Assembly: GCA_036396275.1 (NCBI GenBank)
Contig: DASWLD010000048.1
Location: forward strand, 1-28,762
Direction: 5' to 3'
DNA from: JACQFZ01 sp036396275
GTDB lineage: Bacteria > Pseudomonadota > Gammaproteobacteria > Acidiferrobacterales > Sulfurifustaceae
DNA: 28,762 nt
Part shown: piece by piece, positions 8,176 to 15,531 of the stretch
How positions within the stretch are numbered: the first letter of the stretch is position 1
Layout of the letters: the number at the start of each line of letters is the position of its first letter
The notes under the pieces: generated by a model
Seen by the model: only the letters and a program-made list of their open reading frames with translations
Databases searched by the model: none
What the model was told of the DNA's origin: nothing
Made by a program: the position numbers and the translations under genes

Positions 8176-9252
8176 ATGGATATCGCCGAACTGCTCGCGT
8201 TTGCCTTCAAACAGAACGCTTCCGACTTGCACCTTTCCTCCGGGTTGCCGCCGCTAATCCGCGTGGACGGCGACATCAAGCGCATCAATGTCGACCCGCT
8301 GGACGACCGGACAGTGCACGACATGGTGTACGACATCATGTCCGACAAACAGCAGAAAGACTTCGAGGAGTTCCTCGAAACCGACTTTTCGTTCGAACTG
8401 CCGAATATCGCGCGGTTTCGCGTGAATGCGTTCAATCAGCAGCGTGGGCCCGGCGCCGTATTTCGGACGATTCCCGCGAAAGTGCTTTCGCTCGAACAAC
8501 TGAACGCGCCGGAGATTTTCAAGAAGATTTGCGATCAGCCGCGCGGTTTGGTGCTGGTAACCGGTCCGACCGGGTCGGGCAAATCGACCACGCTCGCGGC
8601 GATGATCAATCACATTAATGAGAACGAGCACGAGCATATTCTGACGGTCGAGGATCCGATTGAGTTCGTGCATACCAGCAAGAACTGCTTGATCAACCAG
8701 CGCGAGATCGGGCGCGACACCCTTGGATTCAACAACGCCCTGCGCGCGGCGCTGCGCGAAGATCCGGACGTGATCCTGGTCGGCGAAATGCGCGATCTCG
8801 AGACGATCCGACTGGCGCTGACGGGCGCCGAAACCGGACACTTGGTGTTCGGCACCCTGCATACGTCGTCCGCCGCCAAGACGATCGACCGCATTATTGA
8901 CGTGTTTCCCGCGGCGGAAAAGGACATGGTGCGGGCGATGTTGTCCGAATCGCTGCGCGCGGTCATCTCCCAGTCGTTGCTGAAGAAGATCGGCGGCGGT
9001 CGCGTGGCGGCGCATGAAATCATGATCGGAACGCCGGCGATCCGTAACCTCATCCGCGAGAACAAAGTCGCGCAGATGTATTCGTCGATACAAACTGGCC
9101 AGGGGGTCGGCATGCAGACGATCGATCAGTGCTTGGCTGACCTGGTACGCGCGCGGCAGGTGCACGTGGATGAAGCTCGCACCTATGCCAATAACAAGGA
9201 TCTCTTTGGCATGAGTTCGGCGTCGGCGGCGAAGATTGGAGCCAAGCAATGA
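8176..9252 (+). CDS. pilT: Type IV pilus retraction ATPase PilT
   Basis: PilT is the hexameric cytoplasmic motor at the pilus base that depolymerises pilin and so drives twitching motility. The 358-residue protein opens with an ELLAFAFKQNASDLHLSSG PAS-like N-domain. The Walker A motif is GPTGSGKST (Lys136), followed by the Asp box LTVEDPIEF, the Walker B region DPDVILVGEMRD and the His box ETGHLVFGTLHT. The C-terminal PilT hallmark AIRNLIRE is at 288-295. The 4-base ATGA overlap with pilU shows a two-gene operon. No strong ribosome binding site is seen before the ATG at 8176, but the N-terminus aligns with the family start. Confidence 0.97.
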   Translation: MDIAELLAFAFKQNASDLHLSSGLPPLIRVDGDIKRINVDPLDDRTVHDMVYDIMSDKQQKDFEEFLETDFSFELPNIARFRVNAFNQQRGPGAVFRTIPAKVLSLEQLNAPEIFKKICDQPRGLVLVTGPTGSGKSTTLAAMINHINENEHEHILTVEDPIEFVHTSKNCLINQREIGRDTLGFNNALRAALREDPDVILVGEMRDLETIRLALTGAETGHLVFGTLHTSSAAKTIDRIIDVFPAAEKDMVRAMLSESLRAVISQSLLKKIGGGRVAAHEIMIGTPAIRNLIRENKVAQMYSSIQTGQGVGMQTIDQCLADLVRARQVHVDEARTYANNKDLFGMSSASAAKIGAKQ

Positions 9253-10364
9253 ATTTCAGCGACCTGCTGAAATTGATGAAGCACAAAAAAGCGTCGGATT
9301 TATTCATTACCGCCGGCGTTCCGCCGTCGGTCAAGGTCGACGGTAAGATTGTTCCGGTCACGAAGCAATCGCTCACCCCCGAACAATCGCGCGCCTTCGC
9401 GTACGGCATCATGAACGAGGAGCAACGTCGCGATTTCGAGGCGCACAGCGAGTGCAACTTCGCGATCGCGCCGCAGGAAATCGGCCGGTTTCGCGTCAAT
9501 GTGTTTTTTCAGCAGCAACGCGTCGGCATGGTGCTGCGTACCATTAATACCGATATTCCGCGCTTCGACGATCTGAATCTTCCGAAGGTACTGGCCGACG
9601 TCGCCCTGACCAAGCGCGGCCTGGTCATGTTCGTCGGCGGCACCGGTTCCGGTAAATCAACCTCGCTCGCCGCGATGATCGGCTATCGCAACGAGTACAG
9701 CTACGGCCACATTCTCACGATCGAAGATCCGATCGAATACGTGCACGCGCACAAGAATTGTATTGTGACGCAGCGCGAGGTTGGCGTGGACACCAATTCC
9801 TACGACATCGCGCTAAAAAACGCGATGCGTCAGGCACCCGATGTCATTCTGATCGGCGAAGTACGCTCGCGCGAAACCATGGACTTGGCGGTGCAGTTCG
9901 CGGAAACCGGGCACTTGTGCCTTTCGACGCTGCATGCGAACAACGCCAATCAGGCACTCGATCGCGTGATCAACTTTTTCCCGGAAGAAAAGCGCAGTCA
10001 GCTGCTCATGGATTTGGGGCTCAACCTAAAGGCAATCGTGTCGCAGCGCTTGATTCCCATGAAAACCGGCAAGGGCCGGGTGCCGGCGGTCGAAGTATTG
10101 ATCAATACGCCGCTCGTTTCGGACATGATCATGGAAGGCAACGTCCCCGGTCTGAAGGACCTGATGGCGAAATCCGGCGAAGCGGGCATGCAAACGTTCG
10201 ATCAGTCGCTGTTCCAGCTCTACGAAGCCGATCTCATCACCTACGACGACGCCCTGCGTAATGCCGACTCGGTGAACGACGTGCGGTTGCGGATTAAGCT
10301 CGAAGGAAAAGACTCCAAAGGCCGGGAGCTGGGAGATACGTTGCGCAACATTACGGTTAAGTGA
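9249..10364 (+). CDS. pilU: PilT-dependent retraction ATPase PilU
   Basis: PilU is the PilT paralogue that assists retraction under load and depends on PilT for most of its effect. The 371-residue protein begins NFSDLLKLMKHKKASDLFITAG. The Walker A motif is GGTGSGKSTS (Lys136) in place of the GPTGSGKST of PilT, a typical PilU difference. LTIEDPIEYVHAHKNCIVTQ, PDVILIGEVRSRETM and ETGHLCLSTLHANNA follow. It lacks the PilT AIRNLIRE sequence, having LVSDMIMEGNVPGLKDLM at that position. The tail (RIKLEGKDSKGRELGDTLRNITV) is longer than that of PilT. Start and pilT stop overlap by four bases. Confidence 0.96.
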   Translation: MNFSDLLKLMKHKKASDLFITAGVPPSVKVDGKIVPVTKQSLTPEQSRAFAYGIMNEEQRRDFEAHSECNFAIAPQEIGRFRVNVFFQQQRVGMVLRTINTDIPRFDDLNLPKVLADVALTKRGLVMFVGGTGSGKSTSLAAMIGYRNEYSYGHILTIEDPIEYVHAHKNCIVTQREVGVDTNSYDIALKNAMRQAPDVILIGEVRSRETMDLAVQFAETGHLCLSTLHANNANQALDRVINFFPEEKRSQLLMDLGLNLKAIVSQRLIPMKTGKGRVPAVEVLINTPLVSDMIMEGNVPGLKDLMAKSGEAGMQTFDQSLFQLYEADLITYDDALRNADSVNDVRLRIKLEGKDSKGRELGDTLRNITVK

Positions 10365-10435
10365 CTACGGCGTCCCCGGGGGGCAACGTCGACCCCCGAA
10401 GACGTCAGCGAGCTTGCCGTTCAACCGATTCCTGG

Positions 10436-10543
10436 CTAGAGCGACAGATACCGATAGGCCGTGGCGGCGACGAGCACTAGCAGTAATCCCAGTATCACGA
10501 AATTGAACTTGCGCTTTTCATGGAGCCTGATGATGGCAGCCAT
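10436..10543 (-). CDS. Small single-span membrane protein, 35 residues
   Basis: A short frame, ATG at 10543 and TAG at 10436-10438, encodes 35 residues: a basic N-terminus (MAAIIRLHEKRKF), one hydrophobic helix (FVILGLLLVLVAATAY, about 15-30), and a short end YRYLSL. An excellent GGAGGG ribosome binding site is placed about 6 bases before the ATG. The layout suggests an inner-membrane helix with a cytoplasmic N-terminus. It lies 75 bases after the pyrC' stop on the same strand and converges with pilU. I do not recognise a family. In P. aeruginosa this position between pilU and pyrC' holds unrelated genes. Function is unknown. Confidence 0.6.
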   Translation of the reverse strand: MAAIIRLHEKRKFNFVILGLLLVLVAATAYRYLSL

Positions 10544-10573
10544 TCCGAACCCTCCGTTGGTTTTGGTTTCTTC

Positions 10574-10579
10574 AGTATA
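10574..10579 (-). promoter_or_regulatory. Candidate -10 box for the 35-residue gene
   Basis: Read on the minus strand, TATACT (10574-10579) matches the -10 consensus at 5 of 6 positions. It would give a leader of roughly 25 bases that just contains the GGAGGG ribosome binding site. A TTGACG lies upstream but only 13 bases away, too close for a standard -35, so support is limited. Confidence 0.3.
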
Positions 10580-10618
10580 GCGAGCAAGTCGCCGTCAACC
10601 AGGCTCCGGCGCCCGAGC

Positions 10619-11935
10619 TCAGGCGCGTACGCTGAGCCCTCCCCGTCGCTTCGATCTTGCGGATTCGTAAACGACCCGCCCTCCCACCAGGGTATGGGTG
10701 ACCCGGCCCTCGAACTCGGTGCCTAGAAACGGCGTGTTGCGTCCGCGCGAAAACATATTCTCGCGCCGCAATTGCCAGCGCTGCCGGGGGTCGAAAATGC
10801 ATATGTCCGCGGTAGCGCCGACACCCAGCCGGCCGGAGTCGAGTCCCAGGATATCCGCCGGATTCCACGTTACCGCGGCGATCGCCTCGGACATTGTCAG
10901 GAGCTTCTCGTGAACCAGCCGCAGAACCAGCGGCAGCAGCGTTTCCAGGGCCGAAATCCCCGGCTCGGCGTCGCTGAAGGGCGCGAGCTTGGCGTCGGGC
11001 TCGTGCGGCTGGTGATCCGAGCAGATCGCGCCGATAACACCTTGTCTCACCGCGCGGCGAAGCGCGTCGCGATCGCGCCGGCTGCGTAACGGCGGTTGAA
11101 CTTGGCACTGGGTATCGAAATATCCGATGTCGTGCTCGGTCAGGTGTAGATGATGCGCCGTCACGTCGGCGCTCACGGGCAGGCCGCGGCGCTGTGCTTC
11201 TCCAACCATTTGCACGGCGCGCGCGCTCGACAAGCCGCAGAAATGGGCGCGCACCCGTGTTTGGTCGATCAGCGCCAGATCCCGCGCCACGGCAACGGTC
11301 TCGGCCGCTTCGGGGATTCCCGGCAAACCGAGGCGCGCGCTGATTTCACCTTCGTGGCAACACCCGTTCGCGCTAAGCCAGGGATCTTGCGAATGCAGGA
11401 ACACGACCAAGTCGAAGCTGGCGGCGTATTCCATCGCTCGGCGCATGACGAGCGTATCGGTCACCGGCGTCATCGCGTTGGTGAACGCGACGCAACCGGC
11501 GTCGTCTAGCGCCTCCATGTCAGCCAGGTGCTGGCCCTTCAAGTCGCGCGTCAGCGCGCCCAGCGGATGAATGAACGCGTAACCGAAGCGCCACGCCCGC
11601 GATTGGATCATCTGCGCCATGGCCGGCGTATCGATGACCGGCATCGTATCGGGCGGGCAGCACAGGGTGGTAATGCCGCCCGAAACCGCCGCTCGCAATT
11701 CGCTTTCCAGCGTCGCTTTGTGTTCCTGGCCGGGTTCGCGCAGGCGCGCGCGCAGATCGATCAGACCCGGGCAGACGATCTTGTTCGTGGCGTCGATCGT
11801 TCGCCGCGCCTTGAAGCCGCGCGGCGCGCGCCCGACGGCGACGACAAAGCCTTCGGCATCGACGTACACGCCGCGTTTGCCGTTGACCCGATTCGCCGGG
11901 TCGCAAACGAATCCCCCGCGAATGGCAAGACTCAT
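10619..11935 (-). CDS. pyrC': Non-catalytic dihydroorotase homologue (PyrC', pseudo-DHOase)
   Basis: The 438-residue amidohydrolase-fold protein corresponds in sequence and gene position to the inactive dihydroorotase encoded next to pyrB in Pseudomonas, which is needed for assembly of an active aspartate transcarbamoylase dodecamer. Active class I enzymes have a DxHxHLREPG metal site. Here it reads IDLRARLREPG, with Arg62 and Arg64 in place of both histidines. CCPPDTMPVIDT also replaces the usual substrate-binding MPNT-type loop. Other parts of the fold are well kept (HFCGLSSARAVQMV, VQPPLRSRRDRDAL, SDHQPHEPDAKLAPF, AEPGISALETLLPL). The role is therefore structural, as known for the Pseudomonas protein, and a separate active pyrC should exist elsewhere. 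The start ATG overlaps the pyrB stop by four bases. Confidence 0.9.
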   Translation of the reverse strand: MSLAIRGGFVCDPANRVNGKRGVYVDAEGFVVAVGRAPRGFKARRTIDATNKIVCPGLIDLRARLREPGQEHKATLESELRAAVSGGITTLCCPPDTMPVIDTPAMAQMIQSRAWRFGYAFIHPLGALTRDLKGQHLADMEALDDAGCVAFTNAMTPVTDTLVMRRAMEYAASFDLVVFLHSQDPWLSANGCCHEGEISARLGLPGIPEAAETVAVARDLALIDQTRVRAHFCGLSSARAVQMVGEAQRRGLPVSADVTAHHLHLTEHDIGYFDTQCQVQPPLRSRRDRDALRRAVRQGVIGAICSDHQPHEPDAKLAPFSDAEPGISALETLLPLVLRLVHEKLLTMSEAIAAVTWNPADILGLDSGRLGVGATADICIFDPRQRWQLRRENMFSRGRNTPFLGTEFEGRVTHTLVGGRVVYESARSKRRGGLSVRA

Positions 11936-12921
11936 GGGTTAGCCTCGGCTCGCCGCGAACGCGGCTCGGCGCTGCCGCCCATGATGAGCGCCATGATCGC
12001 CATGCGCACGGCGATTCCGTTCGTGACTTGCGGGAGGATCACCGACTGCGGCCCGTCGGCAACGGCGGAGTCGATTTCGAGCCCCCGATTCATCGGGCCC
12101 GGATGTAAAACGATCGCATCGCGTTTGGCGTAGGCGAGTTTTTCAAGGGTTAGTCCGTACAGATTGAAATATTCCTGTTCGCTCGGTATCAGCGCGCCGC
12201 TCATGCGCTCATGTTGCAGGCGCAGCATCATGACGACGTCGACGCCATCGAGGCCGGTGCGCATGTCGGTGTGCGGCACGACGCCGAGACGTTCGATCGC
12301 GGTCGGCAGCAGCGTGCGCGGTGCGATCACCCGAATTTCCGGGACGCCGAGCGTGTTCAATGCGTGAATCTGCGATCGCGCGACGCGCGAATGTTGGATG
12401 TCGCCGACGATCGCAACCCTCAGTTTGCGAAAATCTCCCTTGGCTTCACGGATCGTGAAGGCATCGAGCATCGCCTGAGTCGGATGCGCGTGCGCGCCGT
12501 CGCCGGCGTTGATAATGCGCACGTGCGGCGGCACGTGCGCGGCGATCAGGTGCGCGGTGCCGGCTCGGTCGTGGCGCACGACGAACAGATCGGTGTGCAT
12601 GGCTTCCAGATTGCGCACCGTGTCGAGCAGCGTTTCGCCCTTGCTGGTGCTCGAGGTGGCGACGTTGAGATTGATGACGTCGGCGGAGAGTCGCTTGGCC
12701 GCGATTTCGAACGTCGTGCGCGTGCGAGTGCTCGACTCGAAGAAAAGGTTTACGACGGTCTTGCCGCGCAGCAGCGGGACTTTCTTTATTTCGCGCTGCC
12801 CGACGGAAATAAACGATTTGGCTGTGTCGAGAATCTGGAGAATGGTTTGACGGGATAGGCCTTCGATAGTCAAGAAATGTTTTAGTCGTCCGCTGCTATC
12901 GAACTGCAAATCTTGCTTCAC
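11932..12921 (-). CDS. pyrB: Aspartate carbamoyltransferase catalytic chain
   Basis: ATCase joins carbamoyl phosphate and L-aspartate to N-carbamoyl-L-aspartate, the committed step of pyrimidine synthesis. The 329-residue chain has the carbamoyl-phosphate site STRTRT (64-69), HPTQAMLDAFTIRE for the second binding loop, GDIQHSRVARSQ of the aspartate domain and HPGPMNRGLEI near the end. No pyrI regulatory chain accompanies it, and the neighbour is the inactive dihydroorotase. It is therefore probably a class A ATCase that functions as a complex with PyrC', as in Pseudomonas. The start is GTG, sharing GTGA with the pyrR stop. An N-terminal extension before LKHFLTIEGL is common in this class and was reported to hold the nucleotide effector site in Pseudomonas. 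Confidence 0.96.
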   Translation of the reverse strand: MKQDLQFDSSGRLKHFLTIEGLSRQTILQILDTAKSFISVGQREIKKVPLLRGKTVVNLFFESSTRTRTTFEIAAKRLSADVINLNVATSSTSKGETLLDTVRNLEAMHTDLFVVRHDRAGTAHLIAAHVPPHVRIINAGDGAHAHPTQAMLDAFTIREAKGDFRKLRVAIVGDIQHSRVARSQIHALNTLGVPEIRVIAPRTLLPTAIERLGVVPHTDMRTGLDGVDVVMMLRLQHERMSGALIPSEQEYFNLYGLTLEKLAYAKRDAIVLHPGPMNRGLEIDSAVADGPQSVILPQVTNGIAVRMAIMALIMGGSAEPRSRRAEANP

Positions 12922-13418
12922 CCATCCACCTCTTGAAGGTCGAGCGCGAGCTTCTCCGGATCCCCGACAAGCTTTACATGCTGGCGCTTCTTGAGTTGCA
13001 TGCGCGTGCCGACGACTTCGGCTTCGATCGGCAGCTCCCGGCCTTCGCGCGCGATCAGCACGGCCAGCGTCACGGACGCGGGGCGACCGTAGTCGAAGAT
13101 CTCATTGAGAGCCGCGCGGATGGTGCGGCCGGTATGCAGCACGTCGTCCACGAGAATGACGTGCCGGTCCTCGACGCTGACCGGAAGATTCGACGCCTTG
13201 ACCTGCGGGTTCATGCCGATGCGCGTGAAGTCGTCGCGATAAAAGGAGATGTCGATCGCACCGAGCGCGTCGGGGAGTTTCAGTTCGCGATGCAGCCGGT
13301 TCGCGACCCAGACACCGCCGGTATGGATCCCCACCATGAGCGGATGCTTCTTAAGCCACGGTCGCAGCTCCTCACCCATGCGTTTAATCGCCGCATCGAT
13401 GTCGACGGTCGTGCTCAT
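12918..13418 (-). CDS. pyrR: PyrR, pyrimidine operon regulator / uracil phosphoribosyltransferase-like
   Basis: The 166-residue protein is a type I phosphoribosyltransferase fold with the PRPP motif VILVDDVLHTGRTIRAAL (87-104) and the PyrR-type segment DISFYRDDFTRIG. In Bacillus, PyrR binds pyr mRNA to cause attenuation and also has weak uracil phosphoribosyltransferase activity. In Pseudomonas-type loci it is found in the same place before pyrB and is thought to regulate the pathway. I found no attenuator upstream because the gene is embedded in an operon with yqgF (ATGA overlap), so mRNA-binding attenuation at this site is doubtful. Confidence 0.94.
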   Translation of the reverse strand: MSTTVDIDAAIKRMGEELRPWLKKHPLMVGIHTGGVWVANRLHRELKLPDALGAIDISFYRDDFTRIGMNPQVKASNLPVSVEDRHVILVDDVLHTGRTIRAALNEIFDYGRPASVTLAVLIAREGRELPIEAEVVGTRMQLKKRQHVKLVGDPEKLALDLQEVDG

Positions 13419-13837
13419 TTGGGCACGTCGTTCAGAAAGGACTGGAGAATGGTCTGCGCCGCGCGGCTGTCAATTTCATGCTTGTGGCGCTTCAATGGAA
13501 CTCCCGCCTCGAGCAGCATATCCGTGGCGGCGCGGGAGGACAGTCGTTCATCGACCATATGTACCGGCAAATTGTAGCGGTCTTGCAGCGCGATACCAAA
13601 TTCTCGCGCGGCCGCGGTCATTGGGCTTTCACTCCCGTTCATGTTGAGCGGCAATCCGACCACCAGCGCCTGGGGGCGCCATTCCTCGATCAGTTTACTG
13701 ATGGAATCCCAATCCGGTTCGCCGCCGCGCGCTGTGAGAATCGTGAGCGGTTGCGCCGCGCCTGACTGGCGGCTGCCGACCGCCACACCCGTATGTTTCT
13801 TGCCGAAGTCGAAGCCGAGGAAGGACCCGCCGGTCAA
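13415..13837 (-). CDS. yqgF: YqgF/RuvX, RNase H-fold nuclease (Holliday junction resolvase-like)
   Basis: The 140-residue protein has the RNase H-like fold of the RuvX/YqgF family, active in 16S rRNA 5' processing and proposed as a Holliday junction resolvase. FLGFDFGKKHTGVAVGS carries the first catalytic Asp. VVGLPLNMNGSESP, VDERLSSRAA (second acidic residue) and HEIDSRAAQTILQSFL (third) follow in the standard order. The chosen start is a TTG at 13837 sharing TTGA with the yqgE stop. No ATG or GTG precedes the catalytic Asp motif, and the family begins only a few residues before it. The ruvX-yqgE overlap is a very common proteobacterial pair. Confidence 0.93.
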   Translation of the reverse strand: MTGGSFLGFDFGKKHTGVAVGSRQSGAAQPLTILTARGGEPDWDSISKLIEEWRPQALVVGLPLNMNGSESPMTAAAREFGIALQDRYNLPVHMVDERLSSRAATDMLLEAGVPLKRHKHEIDSRAAQTILQSFLNDVPK

Positions 13838-14397
13838 GCGTGGCCGGCCTCGGCGGAAAGCATGGTGAGATCGACGCCGACCAAACCGGCGGCAGCGTTC
13901 CAGCGCCGTTCCAGCGGAAGTTCGAACAGGATTTCGCGGCTCGCGGGGCTCGAGAGCCAGGAGTTTTCGACCATTTCGCGCTCGAGCTGCCCGGCGCCCC
14001 AGCCGGCATAGCCGAGTGCCACCAGATAGCGATCCGGTCCGCGGCCTTGAGCGATGGCGGCGAGGATATCGCGTGAGGTCGACACGCCGACGGTGTCGGT
14101 CACCGGCAGCGTCGATTCCCAGCTACCGAGCGGCTCGTGAATGACGAAGCCGCGGTTGTGCCGCACCGGTCCGCCTAAGTACACCGGCTGATCGGCGAGC
14201 GACTTATCGGAGGCGCTTATTTGCAATTGATCGAGGATCTCGCCGAGCCGCAGGTCGGTGGTCCGATTGATCACGATACCCATCGCACCTTCGGTCGAGT
14301 GTTCGCACACGAACGTCACCGTGCGCTTGAAGTTGCGATCCTCGAGCGTCGGCATCGCGATCAGGAAGTGATTGGTCAGCAATGCGCCATGGCTCAT
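13834..14397 (-). CDS. yqgE: YqgE/AlgH family protein
   Basis: The 187-residue protein of the UPF0301 (AlgH) family begins MSHGALLTNHFLIAMPTLEDRNFKRTVTFVCEH. The next segment, GAMGIVINRTTDLRLGEIL, is diagnostic, as are VYLGGPVRHNRGFVIHE and ALGYAGWGAGQLERE. A frame extending 12 residues further upstream begins with TTG at 14433. The ATG at 14397 is preferred because the conserved family sequence starts there. The family is named for an effect on alginate regulation in Pseudomonas, but its biochemical function is unknown. It is near-universally coupled to yqgF, as here, and lies 104 bases downstream of tonB. Confidence 0.93.
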   Translation of the reverse strand: MSHGALLTNHFLIAMPTLEDRNFKRTVTFVCEHSTEGAMGIVINRTTDLRLGEILDQLQISASDKSLADQPVYLGGPVRHNRGFVIHEPLGSWESTLPVTDTVGVSTSRDILAAIAQGRGPDRYLVALGYAGWGAGQLEREMVENSWLSSPASREILFELPLERRWNAAAGLVGVDLTMLSAEAGHA

Positions 14398-14467
14398 GCG
14401 CGGTAGTATCTGGCAGTCGCGCGGGGCGCGCAAGGAATATGGCGGCCGCCGCGAGAAATAGGAGTCA

Positions 14468-14493
14468 GTATCGTCGCTAAGTGGCGCCGATAC
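14468..14493. other. Hairpin between tonB and yqgE
   Basis: GTATCG (14468-14473) pairs with CGATAC (14488-14493), and after one mismatch CGC pairs with GCG inside. It sits just after the tonB stop on the minus strand. There is no run of T after it, so it is not a standard intrinsic terminator; it may be an mRNA end or processing structure. Confidence 0.3.
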
Positions 14494-14501
14494 CGCGGGG
14501 A

Positions 14502-15392
14502 TTAGCGTTCACTCGAAAGACTGTCGTTGAATTTCCAGGTGCGGGTGATGTGCATGATATTGATATCGGCGCGAATATCGGAGGGGAATGCGGCAAACGG
14601 GGCGGCGAGATGCACGATGCGCACGGCGGCATCGTCGATCAATTTGTGGCCGGACGAACGCAGTATCGACACGCCTTCCACCGAGCCGTCTTCTTTGATG
14701 GCAACGTCCAGCATCACGTTACCGCGCAATCCGCGCCGCTTGGCCTCCTCGGGGTAGTTGAGATTGCCGACGTATTCGACCTTGGCACGCCACGAGTCCA
14801 TATAGGCGGCGTATTTGTATTCCTGGGTGCGTGCGTTTAGGAACTTTCGTTTCGGCCGCTTTTGGTACTCCTCCCAGGTTCGGCTGATTTCGGCGTTCAA
14901 GCGGGCACGTTCGCTTAGATTATCCGGAGACGGCAAGCCGAGCTGGGCCGGATCGATGCGCGCTTGCCGAGGCTGCGGTTCGGGCGTGGTCGGCGCAACG
15001 CGTTGTTCCGCCTGGCGCTGGGTCAGCAGCGCACGCGCATCGCGTTTTGCGGGCAACGCGCGCTGCGGCGCCGGCCGCATCGCCGGAACGTTCGGATGCG
15101 TGTCGGCCACCTCGCTCAACGGTAACGGATTGCGCGCGATATCCGGCTTCTCGCTGCTTCCGCCGCCGTCCTGGTTTGCCTGCGCAAGATAATCGGGCGC
15201 ATCCGGCGCGCGCGCGCTTTGTGTTTGCACCAACGTGATCTCGAGCGTGGGCAGAGCCTGCAGGTCGCGCAGTTTCGGCACCGCGAACGTGACGCCCAAA
15301 ATGACCAGCATGTGCAGGAGCAGGGAACCGAAGGCGGTAACGCCGAGCCGGTCGTTCTCCGATAGTTGCGTTTGAGCGGCGGAATGTCCCAT
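14502..15392 (-). CDS. tonB: TonB family energy transducer, TonB3-like
   Basis: TonB proteins carry the energy of the inner-membrane proton gradient to outer-membrane transporters. The 296-residue protein has an N-terminal membrane anchor (about 20-42, FGSLLLHMLVILGVTFAV), a Pro/Gln/Arg-rich periplasmic linker and a C-terminal TonB domain (PF03544) with YPEEAKRRGLRGNVMLDVAIKEDGSVEGV and ILRSSGHKLIDDAAVRIV. No exbB or exbD lies next to it. Its place between yqgE and gshB equals that of P. aeruginosa tonB3, a gene reported to be needed for normal twitching and pilus assembly. A pilus-related role is therefore plausible here, by synteny only. The start is the ATG at 15392, without a clear ribosome binding site. 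Protein-protein specificity is unknown. Confidence 0.9.
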   Translation of the reverse strand: MGHSAAQTQLSENDRLGVTAFGSLLLHMLVILGVTFAVPKLRDLQALPTLEITLVQTQSARAPDAPDYLAQANQDGGGSSEKPDIARNPLPLSEVADTHPNVPAMRPAPQRALPAKRDARALLTQRQAEQRVAPTTPEPQPRQARIDPAQLGLPSPDNLSERARLNAEISRTWEEYQKRPKRKFLNARTQEYKYAAYMDSWRAKVEYVGNLNYPEEAKRRGLRGNVMLDVAIKEDGSVEGVSILRSSGHKLIDDAAVRIVHLAAPFAAFPSDIRADINIMHITRTWKFNDSLSSER

Positions 15393-15433
15393 CGAAATGG
15401 CTGCGTCGGCGACGAGCGCGCAGCGGACTATGC

Positions 15434-15451
15434 GTACACTTCGTAGTGTAC
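15434..15451. promoter_or_regulatory. Perfect 7-base palindrome upstream of tonB
   Basis: GTACACT (15434-15440) and AGTGTAC (15445-15451) are separated by TCGT. The site lies about 42 bases before the tonB ATG, where an operator or promoter element would be expected. It does not match the Fur box. It may be a binding site for an unidentified regulator or simply an mRNA hairpin. Confidence 0.35.
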
Positions 15452-15496
15452 TAAAGCTGCCGCGACTGCGCAGGGGCGGCGCGTGAAGCGGGCGAA

Positions 15497-15531
15497 CACC
15501 CTCACCCCATCCCTCTCCCGAGGGGAGAGGG
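15497..15531 (-). repeat. CCCTCTCCC/GGGAGAGGG hairpin repeat overlapping the gshB end
   Basis: A perfect 9-base inverted repeat (15511-15519 and 15523-15531, loop GAG) is followed on the minus strand by ATGGGGTGAGGGTG. The same hairpin plus G-rich tail occurs twice near the right end of the window. It is a member of a widespread intergenic repeat class in proteobacteria (known pattern). The TGA inside its tail is the gshB stop codon. Confidence 0.8.

Noticed and set aside
10365..10435. Possible terminator after pilU
   Set aside because: CCCCGGGGGG and CCCCCG runs can pair but the stem is irregular and there is no T-tract.
14398..14433. Upstream TTG start for yqgE
   Set aside because: The added 12 residues are not typical of the family and the start is weaker than the ATG at 14397.
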